A program made the translations under genes and the position numbers. Source: Incurvaria masculella (lineage: Eukaryota; Arthropoda; Insecta; Lepidoptera; Incurvariidae). Taken from it: 64,000 nt of DNA. The notes under the pieces were generated by a model that saw only the letters and a list, made by a program, of their open reading frames with translations, was not told the origin of the DNA and did not search any database. The DNA lies in the NCBI GenBank assembly GCA_946894095.1, contig OX335643.1, forward strand, positions 6,249,036 to 6,313,035, in the 5' to 3' direction. Positions 63,101 through 64,000 of the stretch are shown here, piece by piece (within the stretch, counting starts at the first letter, position 1; every line of letters starts with the position of its first letter).

Positions 63101-63117
63101 TCTACATCCTCCTTGAA
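26987..63117 (-). CDS. Ig / Mind-bomb-SH3-like tandem repeat protein (multi-exon gene, 5' end outside window)
   Basis: This entry covers the whole spliced gene visible here; exons are listed separately. Twenty-four exons join without a frame break: 3525 nt, 1174 codons plus stop. Each full repeat reads Ig-like domain (Cys near the start, LTC in strand B, then DAGWYTC in strand F) followed by a module with F-x-x-GD-x-V-x-VLSDE...VKE and, in the next exon, LGKIGKV...D-DL-VEICG-TW-Y-P-A-IKLASAG. The second module closely matches, from memory, the repeated SH3-like domain of the E3 ligase Mind bomb (Pfam SH3_15 type), which in Mind bomb binds Notch ligands inside the cell. The combination with Ig domains is unfamiliar to me. 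Function is unknown; a structural or adhesion role is inference. Junction phases are uniform: A starts in phase 1 and ends in phase 0, B is 0-0, C ends in phase 0, D ends in phase 1. The 5' end lies beyond 64000. Confidence 0.85.
27215..27735. mobile_element. MITE-like repeat with GGTGGGCC-type ends
   Basis: About 520 bp from GTGGGCTTTCCCGCTCATC to GGGCCACCTTAA, related over most of its length to 63164-63710 in the opposite orientation. Starts 28 bp upstream of the terminal exon's acceptor, so it sits at the very end of the last intron. Confidence 0.6.
28150..28425 (+). mobile_element. SINE copy, diverged, tRNA-like head
   Basis: Starts with TCTTCTAGTGGCACAGTTCT and GAGTTCAAATCCTCG (box B-like), then CTTTACTAGGTGGTAGAAC and CTTCCATCCAGTTCAATGTA of the shared body. 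The tail is lost. Confidence 0.55.
29210..29314 (-). CDS. R6 exon C1: second half of the last Ig-like domain
   Basis: 105 nt, 35 codons, phase 0-0. Reads ITNMKPEDAGWYTCELRSRR and ends VRAVQLSYQP before a GTAATG donor. CAG acceptor. Unlike other C exons it stops after the Ig domain and has no GD-x-V-x-VLSD part, so the last repeat has no SH3-like module. The donor phase fits the terminal exon. Confidence 0.85.
29443..30329 (-). mobile_element. non-autonomous retroposon-like repeat, copy 3
   Basis: The same repeat in reverse, from the GGATGGATGGATGG end to the complement of TAGCTGCGGTACCCGGCTCC at 30329, about 0.9 kb, with an internal deletion against the copies at 1642 and 3096. In the intron between R6-B and R6-C1. 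A short end fragment also lies at 28110-28155. Confidence 0.6.
31623..32010. mobile_element. MITE-like repeat with CCCGTAAGC ends, block 1
   Basis: Runs from TTAAGGTGCCCCCGTAAGC to GCTTACGGGCCGTTGTTAA, about 390 bp, inverted ends. A related copy with ACGGCCCGTAAGC is at 55680-56058. Confidence 0.6.
32168..32480. mobile_element. GGGTTCCGTACC dispersed repeat, block 1
   Basis: About 310 bp between AGGGTTCCGTACCCAAAGGG and GTGCGAGTCCGACTCGTACT. It holds a (GTCC)n microsatellite at 32221-32260. A widespread lepidopteran repeat; class uncertain, MITE-like. Confidence 0.6.
32646..32747 (-). CDS. R6 exon B: middle of Ig-like domain (in duplicated block 1)
   Basis: 102 nt, identical by eye to R5-B. 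The truncated mariner (32820-33697) lies just upstream in the same intron, in the same position as in the other block. Confidence 0.88.
32820..33697 (-). pseudogene. mariner transposon, 5'-deleted copy
   Basis: Same element in the same intron position as in block 2, cut off at ACTTTTTCA (33697). It keeps the left inverted repeat and codons for about the last 215 residues of the open frame, including the catalytic triad (APSDS in place of APSDF), but has a TAA in place of AAA shortly before the WVPHEL region and has lost the N-terminal DNA-binding part. Non-functional. Confidence 0.92.
34568..34680 (-). CDS. R6 exon A: first half of Ig-like domain (in duplicated block 1)
   Basis: 113 nt, identical by eye to R5-A, including both splice sites. 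A perfect 63-bp hairpin (34835-34897) lies about 150 bp upstream in the intron. Confidence 0.88.
34835..34897. repeat. perfect 28-bp-arm hairpin, block 1
   Basis: Arms of 28 bp (34835-34862 and 34870-34897) are exactly complementary round the loop TTCTTGA. The left arm begins TTTCGTCTAGATCCTCAGAT. Lies in the intron between exons D and A. Confidence 0.92.
35131..35373. mobile_element. MITE with GGGGGTCCATTCA ends, copy in block 1
   Basis: About 243 bp with inverted ends GGGGGTCCATTCA and TGAATGGACCCCC and subterminal AGAGTGAGTTCGA/TCGAACTCACTCT. No coding capacity. In the intron between R5-D and R6-A. Confidence 0.8.
35419..35563 (-). CDS. R5 exon D: SH3-like second half (in duplicated block 1)
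   Basis: 145 nt. Same as R4-D with three conservative changes: it reads YIYQDGEISVDVCNDNWAYN where R4-D reads YIYQDGDISVEVCNNNWAYN. CAG acceptor, GTAAGC donor. Confidence 0.9.
36112..36360 (-). CDS. R5 exon C: Ig second half fused to SH3-like first half (in duplicated block 1)
   Basis: 249 nt. Same layout as R4-C: IDDVKPEDAGWYTCEVSKDG, a linker with DISTTTEPAVTED, FEAGDLVWVLSDKKKVKELE, NDEMEK. The changes against R4-C cluster in the Ig G strand and the linker; the SH3-like start is better kept. Confidence 0.9.
36886..36924. repeat. perfect 18-bp-arm hairpin, block 1 only
   Basis: CAGTAAAACACCTCATGT pairs with its exact complement round a three-base loop. The matching place in block 2 (about 44238) has AGTAAAACAACTCATGTTAC and no second arm, so the hairpin arose or was lost after duplication. 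Confidence 0.88.
37933..38321. mobile_element. MITE-like repeat with CCCGTAAGC ends, block 2
   Basis: Duplicate of 31623-32010 in the second block. Confidence 0.6.
38479..38791. mobile_element. GGGTTCCGTACC dispersed repeat, block 2
   Basis: The same element at the equivalent place of the second duplicated block; practically identical, including the microsatellite. Confidence 0.6.
38957..39058 (-). CDS. R5 exon B: middle of Ig-like domain (in duplicated block 2)
   Basis: 102 nt, 34 codons. Begins AKGGVEISRDASLQIRNPRI and ends PETYILE. CAG acceptor, GTAAGA donor. Identical by eye to R6-B. The mariner at 39131-40374 sits about 70 bp upstream in transcript direction, just before the acceptor, so it is in the intron and does not break the exon. 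Confidence 0.88.
39131..40374 (-). mobile_element. mariner transposon, complete copy
   Basis: About 1244 bp, flanked by TA on both sides (39129-39130 and 40375-40376). The ends are inverted repeats of about 28 bp, the left one beginning TTGGTTGGGGAAAAAGTTTC, the right one ending in the complement of GGTCGGGGAAAAAGTCTTTT, with a few mismatches. It encodes one uninterrupted transposase on the minus strand. By size, termini and the D,D34D motif it is a Tc1/mariner-superfamily mariner, resembling the cecropia group from memory. Confidence 0.92.
39207..40232 (-). CDS. mariner transposase, intact (341 aa)
   Basis: DNA-cutting and joining enzyme of the mariner element; it acts on the terminal inverted repeats in the nucleus. 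The reading frame is complete from MSESNEEIRY to the stop, near the usual 345 residues. The N-terminal half has two helix-turn-helix regions (about residues 5-110) with RRSGRP between them. The linker carries WVPHEL (about 116-121). Catalytic aspartates are at D153 (TGDEKWI), D245 (HHDNARPH) and D280 (YSPDLAPSD), 34 residues between the last two: D,D34D. All three are present and there is no frameshift, so this copy may still be active. That is inference. Confidence 0.93.
   Translation of the reverse strand: MSESNEEIRYILKYYYKKGKNATQAAKKICDVYGPSAVSVRVAQIWFKRFQSGNFDVKDARRSGRPITDKMDAIFEKVEQDRHISSYDVAEELGIDHKTVLAHLKKTGYTKKLDIWVPHELTERNLMNRVLICDSLLRRNETEPFLKKLITGDEKWITYDKNVRKRSRSKAGQASQTVAKPGLTRNKVMLCVWWDWKGIIHYELLPPGRTIDSELYCEQLMRLKQEVERKRPELINRRGVVFHHDNARPHTSLATQQKLREFGWEVLMHPPYSPDLAPSDFHLFRSLQNSLGSVRLTSRKDCQNHFSRYIDQKSQYFYSNGIMSLPTTWQKVIEQNGTYIL
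40618..41003 (-). mobile_element. SINE with 5S-rRNA-like head
   Basis: Read on the minus strand: head at about 41003-40885 with CGAAGTTAAACAACGCTGGG and then CTTGGATACCCC, close to the 5S rRNA segment GAAGTTAAGCAAC...CTTGGATGGGTGACC; body and A-rich tail end at 40618. It is inside duplicated block 2, and the corresponding position of block 1 is deleted. Confidence 0.7.
41882..41994 (-). CDS. R5 exon A: first half of Ig-like domain (in duplicated block 2)
   Basis: 113 nt. Reads NCVSSDATTKITQERAGNVV then KLTCTVVNEPTMYSYVKW. TAG acceptor, GTACGT donor. Identical by eye to R6-A at 34568-34680. Confidence 0.88.
42149..42211. repeat. perfect 28-bp-arm hairpin, block 2
   Basis: Exact duplicate of the hairpin at 34835-34897, so it predates the segmental duplication and has stayed perfectly paired in both copies. 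Confidence 0.92.
42445..42687. mobile_element. MITE with GGGGGTCCATTCA ends, copy in block 2
   Basis: Duplicate of the copy at 35131; one base of the right end differs (TGAATGAACCCCC). Confidence 0.8.
42733..42877 (-). CDS. R4 exon D: SH3-like second half (in duplicated block 2)
   Basis: 145 nt. Reads SMGKVGRVTYIYQDGDISVE then VCNNNWAYNPKALIKIASAG, then DSVPEISS. GKVGRV...DGD...NP-AL is the closest to the Mind bomb consensus of all D exons here. CAG acceptor, GTAAGC donor. Confidence 0.9.
43440..43688 (-). CDS. R4 exon C: Ig second half fused to SH3-like first half (in duplicated block 2)
   Basis: 249 nt, 83 codons. Reads IDDVKPEDAGWYTCEVSKDG, a linker with DISTTTESTVTED, then FEVGDLVWVLSDKKKVKELA and ends NDEMEK before GTATTC. 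It differs from its duplicate at 36112-36360 at about 12 nucleotides, giving 8 amino-acid changes. Confidence 0.9.
44803..44904 (-). CDS. R4 exon B: middle of Ig-like domain
   Basis: 102 nt, 34 codons. Begins KKDGQRISRDSVKEVEDYRI and ends SSKKFRIK. CAG acceptor, GTACTT donor. Very similar to the B exon of the left-hand locus (KDGRRMFRDSVKEIED), so R4 and that locus share recent ancestry. Confidence 0.87.
45744..45853 (-). CDS. R4 exon A: first half of Ig-like domain
   Basis: 110 nt. Reads DCTRSDSTVRITEQRSGNSV then SLTCIVVNRPADSRVLW. CAG acceptor, GTGAGC donor. It is the closest match in the window to the A exon of the left-hand locus at 1444-1553 (both have a CTxSxxxVxIxExRSGN pattern). Confidence 0.87.
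46541..46783. mobile_element. MITE with GGGGGTCCATTCA ends, independent copy
   Basis: Same 243-bp element in reverse orientation outside the duplicated blocks, in the intron between R3-D and R4-A. The same length in three places supports a defined mobile unit. Confidence 0.8.
46890..47034 (-). CDS. R3 exon D: SH3-like second half
   Basis: 145 nt. Reads [20 protein letters not shown], then ICGATWWYKPNTLIKLASAG, then RSAPEITS. TAG acceptor; GTAAAT donor; phase 1 out. More diverged than R1-D and R2-D in the central turn, with the same core residues. Confidence 0.87.
47847..48110 (-). CDS. R3 exon C: Ig second half fused to SH3-like first half
   Basis: 264 nt, the longest C exon. Reads ISEVKYEDEGWYACEVRKDG, then a Thr/Pro/Asp-rich linker of about 30 residues, then FKEGDVVQVLFDEAIVKKRF and ends PDEMRQ. 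CAG acceptor, GTGAGT donor. The linker is longer and more acidic than in other repeats and would be a flexible spacer. Confidence 0.9.
48522..48620 (-). CDS. R3 exon B: middle of Ig-like domain
   Basis: 99 nt, 33 codons, phase 0-0. Begins VNKDGKISEDSQLYVWNPRL and ends FVTTFKLK. CAG acceptor; GTGATT donor. The KDG...DS start is shared with R4-B and the left-hand locus. Confidence 0.85.
49095..49252. repeat. small palindromic repeat with AAACACGTCACTTT core
   Basis: Bounded by TTGCACGAAGAGACG and CCTTTCGTGCACTCGGCCCT. Contains AAACACGTCACTTTTAGTGACGTG, an internal short palindrome. The same family occurs at 60-250, 290-436 and 8100-8240. Confidence 0.6.
49583..49692 (-). CDS. R3 exon A: first half of Ig-like domain
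   Basis: 110 nt. Reads NCVSSDARVSIKQKRVGNDV then LLTCTVDYKPYKSHVFW. The N-terminal Cys, LTC and closing Trp are all present. CAG acceptor, GTAAGT donor. Confidence 0.87.
50220..50364 (-). CDS. R2 exon D: SH3-like second half
   Basis: 145 nt. Reads [20 protein letters not shown], then ICGDTWYYHPNAVIKLASAG, then SIAPKESS. CAG acceptor and GTAAAT donor, phase 1 out. Very close to R1-D. Confidence 0.88.
50965..51210 (-). CDS. R2 exon C: Ig second half fused to SH3-like first half
   Basis: 246 nt, 82 codons. Reads INDVKPDDLNWYNCDLIDDD for the Ig F strand, then a linker, then FEVGDVVQVLSDEARVREIH and ends VYSMEE. CAG acceptor, GTAAAT donor. The GWYTC of other repeats is NWYNC here, keeping Trp, Tyr and Cys. 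Confidence 0.88.
51350..51690. repeat. ATACGTTGTGAA / TTCACAACGTAT direct and inverted repeats
   Basis: TATACGTTGTGAA, CATAACGTATAAT, ACAACGTATAATCGG and GATATGCATGG recur in both orientations over about 340 bp right beside a SINE. No coding sense; possibly the end of an unclassified element. Confidence 0.5.
51711..52088 (-). mobile_element. SINE with 5S-rRNA-like head
   Basis: Best head in the window: on the minus strand CGAAGTTAAGCAACGCTGGG followed by GGTCTTGGATGGGTGACCAT (about 52045-51990), a clear 5S rRNA match. The tail ends in A8 at 51711. Lies in the intron upstream of R2-C. Confidence 0.75.
52845..52896 (-). ncRNA. hammerhead ribozyme motif, left arm
   Basis: Mirror copy of the right-arm motif on the other strand: CTGATGA is the complement of 52879-52885 and GAAAC the complement of about 52855-52859, with the same stem II. 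Follows from the inverted repeat. Confidence 0.58.
52972..53307 (+). pseudogene. Penelope-like polyprotein C-terminal fragment
   Basis: About 110 residues: HWIRFDQVKTIAVEKQYIPR, LVRESIEISRHPNFNRDDSM, RLSSSWSPVLAQYG, then TEPTHSYNLRSRR-like end that runs into the right inverted arm. The Arg-Glu-Ser-Ile-Glu-Ile stretch is what follows the GIY-YIG nuclease in insect Penelope-like elements. Reverse transcriptase and nuclease core are missing. Confidence 0.7.
53340..53392 (+). ncRNA. hammerhead ribozyme motif, right arm
   Basis: CTGATGA at 53349-53355, then a stem II of GTCC (53357-53360) pairing with GGAC (53371-53374) round a ten-base loop, then GAAAC at 53375-53379. Order and spacing are those of the hammerhead core. 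Stem I and stem III pairings were not worked out fully, so activity is uncertain. Confidence 0.6.
53488..53589 (-). CDS. R2 exon B: middle of Ig-like domain
   Basis: 102 nt, 34 codons, phase 0-0. Begins IKGDQVFFSENSVSRPEFDV and ends SSEIFTLK. CAG acceptor, GTAATG donor. It lies immediately left of a Penelope-like remnant in transcript terms downstream; the exon itself is undamaged. Confidence 0.82.
54065..55065. repeat. complex repeat with opposite-facing ends
   Basis: Starts ATAAAGCTGAAGAGTTTGTT with TTTGAACGCGCTAATCTCTG and ends with CGTTCAAACAAAAAAAAAGT and CCTCCAGCTTTTTATATTAT in inverse orientation. Internal pieces (54290, 54475) repeat the GAACT...GGATTTTGAAAAT and GAGCCGAGCAGAAAGAAA motifs. 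Common type of lepidopteran repeat; class not determined. In the intron between R2-A and R2-B. Confidence 0.55.
55125..55234 (-). CDS. R2 exon A: first half of Ig-like domain
   Basis: 110 nt. With the G from the preceding D exon it reads ECVYSKATIGFKKSKIGTSV then YLTCTVTDKDSSSHVRL. The first Cys and the LTC strand-B Cys are both present. TTTTAG acceptor, GTAAGA donor. It is the only A exon here ending in Leu rather than Trp, so the usual Ig core Trp is missing. Confidence 0.85.
55680..56058. mobile_element. MITE-like repeat with CCCGTAAGC ends, independent copy
   Basis: From GTTAAGAACGGCCCGTAAGC to GCTTACGGGCCGACCTTAA, about 380 bp, opposite orientation to the block copies. In the intron between R1-D and R2-A. 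Confidence 0.6.
56385..56692. mobile_element. GGGTTCCGTACC dispersed repeat, independent inverted copy
   Basis: Reverse orientation, from AAACCGGCCAAGTGCGAGTC to TGGGTACGGAACCCTAAAAA. Not part of the duplication, so it shows that the element is dispersed. A short end fragment is also at 21240-21290. Confidence 0.6.
57278..57727 (-). mobile_element. SINE with tRNA-like head, interrupted by a foldback insertion
   Basis: The head (57727-57640, minus strand) has CTCATAGCCTAGTGGCGAGG and TAGGTTCAATTCC, matching the copy at 8948. The body is interrupted at CATTGATC/CTGGATGG by a 117-bp foldback (57351-57467). Only part of the tail is present. Confidence 0.68.
57351..57467. repeat. foldback element, 47-bp arms
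   Basis: The arm CGTGTATTCTTGGCATTCAG and onward (57351-57397) is repeated in inverse orientation at 57421-57467 with a single mismatch, round a 23-base loop. Inserted in a SINE. It could be a minimal MITE or an unstable inverted duplication. Confidence 0.85.
57956..58100 (-). CDS. R1 exon D: second half of Mind-bomb-SH3-like module
   Basis: 145 nt. Reads TVGKIGKVLRIDSDKDLYVE, then ICGDTWYYSPNAVIKLGSAG and a short Ser-rich end. The GKIGKV...D-DL...TW-Y-P-A pattern is the diagnostic second half of Mind bomb repeats. TAG acceptor, GTAAGT donor, ends in phase 1. Every D exon in the window is exactly 145 nt, which indicates strong length constraint on this half-domain. Confidence 0.88.
58627..58702 (-). 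CDS. candidate signal-peptide first exon nested in R1 intron
   Basis: An ATG in a good context (GTGATGG) opens 25 codons beginning MAVPG with a hydrophobic core VNVCVLFVATGLL and ending LQLAT, then a perfect GTAAGT donor in phase 1. An in-frame TGA lies just upstream, so the ATG is a genuine start. It sits between R1-C2 and R1-D, so it cannot be part of the long transcript read here. Phase 1 fits A exons, but joining to the nearest one (R2-A) creates a TAA; R3-A, R4-A, R5-A and R6-A would give Tyr-Cys instead. It may start a shorter isoform from an internal promoter, or be left over from an ancestral duplicated first exon. Confidence 0.5.
58710..59870. other. intron of R1, nothing recognised
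   Basis: Between the candidate signal-peptide exon and the 215-bp tandem duplication. If the signal exon has its own promoter, it should lie at 58750-59300 on the minus strand. No initiator or TATA box is obvious. Confidence 0.35.
59872..60300. repeat. tandem duplication of about 215 bp next to exon R1-C2
   Basis: A unit beginning near CCGATATAGTCATAGCTTAG and containing TTTTTGACAGCTGGTCTTGT and GAGCGTTGCTTCAAAAACC is present twice in a row (59872-60085, 60086-60300). The second copy ends 38 bp from the donor of exon R1-C2 and has small indels. Confidence 0.85.
60339..60493 (-). CDS. R1 exon C2: linker and first half of Mind-bomb-SH3-like module
   Basis: 155 nt, phase 1 in, phase 0 out. After a Ser/Thr/Pro/Glu-rich linker (TEETSSPRPETETTRAAGG) it reads FEEGDWVQVLSDEARVREIH and ends VEDMRK before a GTATAT donor. 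The acceptor is a tandem CAGCAG, so two products differing by one codon are possible. Pairs with exon D at 57956-58100. Confidence 0.85.
61377..61566 (-). CDS. R1 exon C1: second half of Ig-like domain
   Basis: 190 nt, starting ILTVDGERD and carrying the Ig strand-F motif EYGGWYSCQVRNQQGLAATG, ending VKVLEA. The Tyr-x-Cys pairs with the strand-B Cys expected in the missing A exon. The TAG acceptor and GTGAGT donor are clear. The exon ends in phase 1, unlike R2-R5, where the Ig half and the SH3-like half share one exon. R1 therefore keeps an intron between the two domains. Confidence 0.85.
62070..62434 (-). mobile_element. SINE with 5S-rRNA-like head, slightly truncated
   Basis: Same family: CGAAGTTAAGCAACGCTGGG and CTTGGATGGGTAACC on the minus strand, body, and A-tail at 62070-62079. 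The 5' end is cut at TGTCGCG (62434). Lies in the intron between R1-B and R1-C1. Confidence 0.72.
63040..63117 (-). CDS. R1 exon B: middle of Ig-like domain
   Basis: First exon of the gene visible in the window, 78 nt, 26 codons, beginning FKEDVEFEPKSIRIR and ending TEILP. It is bounded by a CAG acceptor and a GTAAGT donor. It matches the position and phase (0-0) of other B exons, although it is 7-8 codons shorter and lacks the KDG...SRDS start. The A exon of this repeat must lie to the right, outside the window, because 63118-64000 holds only repeats. Confidence 0.75.
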
Positions 63118-63163
63118 CTGTTGACAAATAAATTGTATTAATTTAACATCTCACCGTTTAGTC

Positions 63164-63710
63164 TTAAGGTGGGCCCTCCTGGCGAGACTAACTCATTCGC
63201 GGGCAAGGTACAAAACCGTGATATTGCGCTTTACCTTCACTGTTTCAAAAAGACAGGCTCCGTGATGAGGAAGATGCAACATGTCCACAAAGCAGACAAT
63301 GTGCATAGTGTATGATTTGGTAAGATTCACGATAATTTTATTTACAAAACGACTTATAGCTAAAAGTAAACCACGACTGCTGTAGTCAAAAATCTAACAA
63401 AAACCGAATGCTAAAACATGCTATGTCTGATGACTAATCTTTTTAAGATATTCTTACTTTATCGTTGAGTAATCCACCTCCAAATTTATTCTATAAAACG
63501 CGCGAAAAATTCGAACTTTCGGACCTTATAATTTCGAAACAAAACACAATTTTATTATGTCAACGGTCATCAGACATCGAGTTCCTTTTTCATCTAAGGT
63601 TCGATCAAATAAAGCAATTTTGAGCAAAATTTGGGATATCTGATAAGAAATATTGGCATGATCTTCTTTCCGCGTTTGTATGGGGAGTCGAGCGAGATGG
63701 CCCACCTTAA
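63164..63710. mobile_element. MITE-like repeat with TTAAGGTGGGCC ends
   Basis: Inverted ends TTAAGGTGGGCC (63164-63175) and GGCCCACCTTAA (to 63710), about 547 bp. Same family as 27215-27735. Explains the two overlapping minus-strand frames near 63600. Confidence 0.65.
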
Positions 63711-64000
63711 CCACTTATGAAACCCTATACTATAAATCGTATGGGAGGACGAAGCTGTACAATCGACTATAATCCTACTATTTGCTCCTAAGGAGGCAAT
63801 TCATTGCTGGGCAACTGTTGCCGAACATACTCGTAGATGGAGAAATATAGAGCAACCCCAATACTTTTTCGGCAATTATCCCTGCGATAGGGAGCGATAT
63901 TGCTACACATCGCTCCATACTTTTCGTGTTGGCGGTGTTTATCGAATTGCCACGTAAATGCGCACTTGGTCGCCACGGGCGGGCAATATATTTCTCCATT

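Noticed and set aside
1..64000. CRISPR array or bacterial defence system
   Set aside because: No regularly spaced identical repeats with unique spacers and no prokaryotic gene organisation; intron-exon structure shows a eukaryotic genome.

Overview
The window looks like a piece of a lepidopteran (moth or butterfly) nuclear genome. It is AT-rich, has short exons separated by kilobase introns with GT..AG borders, and is crowded with repeats of the kind common in Lepidoptera: mariner, Ty3/Gypsy, CR1/Jockey-like and Penelope-like fragments, SINEs and many small inverted-repeat elements. The species is inferred, not shown. No rRNA gene, true tRNA gene, CRISPR array or prokaryotic operon is present.

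The main content is one large minus-strand gene, from the right edge to about 26.8 kb. I assembled 24 exons by hand (63117 down to 26987). Their lengths sum to 3525 nt, an exact multiple of three: 1174 codons plus a stop. The gene is a chain of repeats, here called R1 to R6 in transcript order. Each repeat is an Ig-like domain (exons A, B and the first half of C) followed by a module closely resembling the Mind bomb SH3-like repeat (second half of C plus exon D). The last repeat lacks the SH3-like part and ends in a CxxC plus coiled-coil tail, a stop and an AATAAA signal. I know of no described protein with this make-up; it is my main candidate for an undescribed system. A signal-peptide-like exon lies inside an intron of R1 (58.6 kb), which suggests secretion and possibly an internal promoter.

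The gene is still growing. Two adjacent blocks (30982-37290 and 37291-44650) are a recent tandem segmental duplication, each carrying one C-D-A-B exon cassette, so the protein gained one Ig plus SH3-like repeat in frame. A mariner inserted before the duplication: the downstream block keeps an intact 341-residue transposase, and the upstream block keeps a deleted copy. At the left edge (559-6664) four more exons of the same family lie on the same strand, part of a second locus that runs out of the window.

Between the two loci (about 6.7-26.8 kb) lies a repeat-rich stretch: SINEs, two LINE 3' fragments, a 5'-truncated frameshifted Gypsy pol (14.9-17.6 kb), degenerate short-repeat arrays at 18.1-18.8 and 22.6-23.1 kb, and between the arrays a small plus-strand gene end (20.5-21.9 kb) with good splice sites, a stop and a poly(A) signal. 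A proline-rich reading frame of uncertain status is at 23.5-23.9 kb. Introns of the main gene hold further SINEs with 5S-rRNA-like or tRNA-like heads, a Penelope-like remnant with inverted repeats carrying hammerhead-ribozyme cores (52.8-53.4 kb), MITE-like elements and perfect hairpins. All coordinates and splice borders are from reading by eye; no database search was possible.
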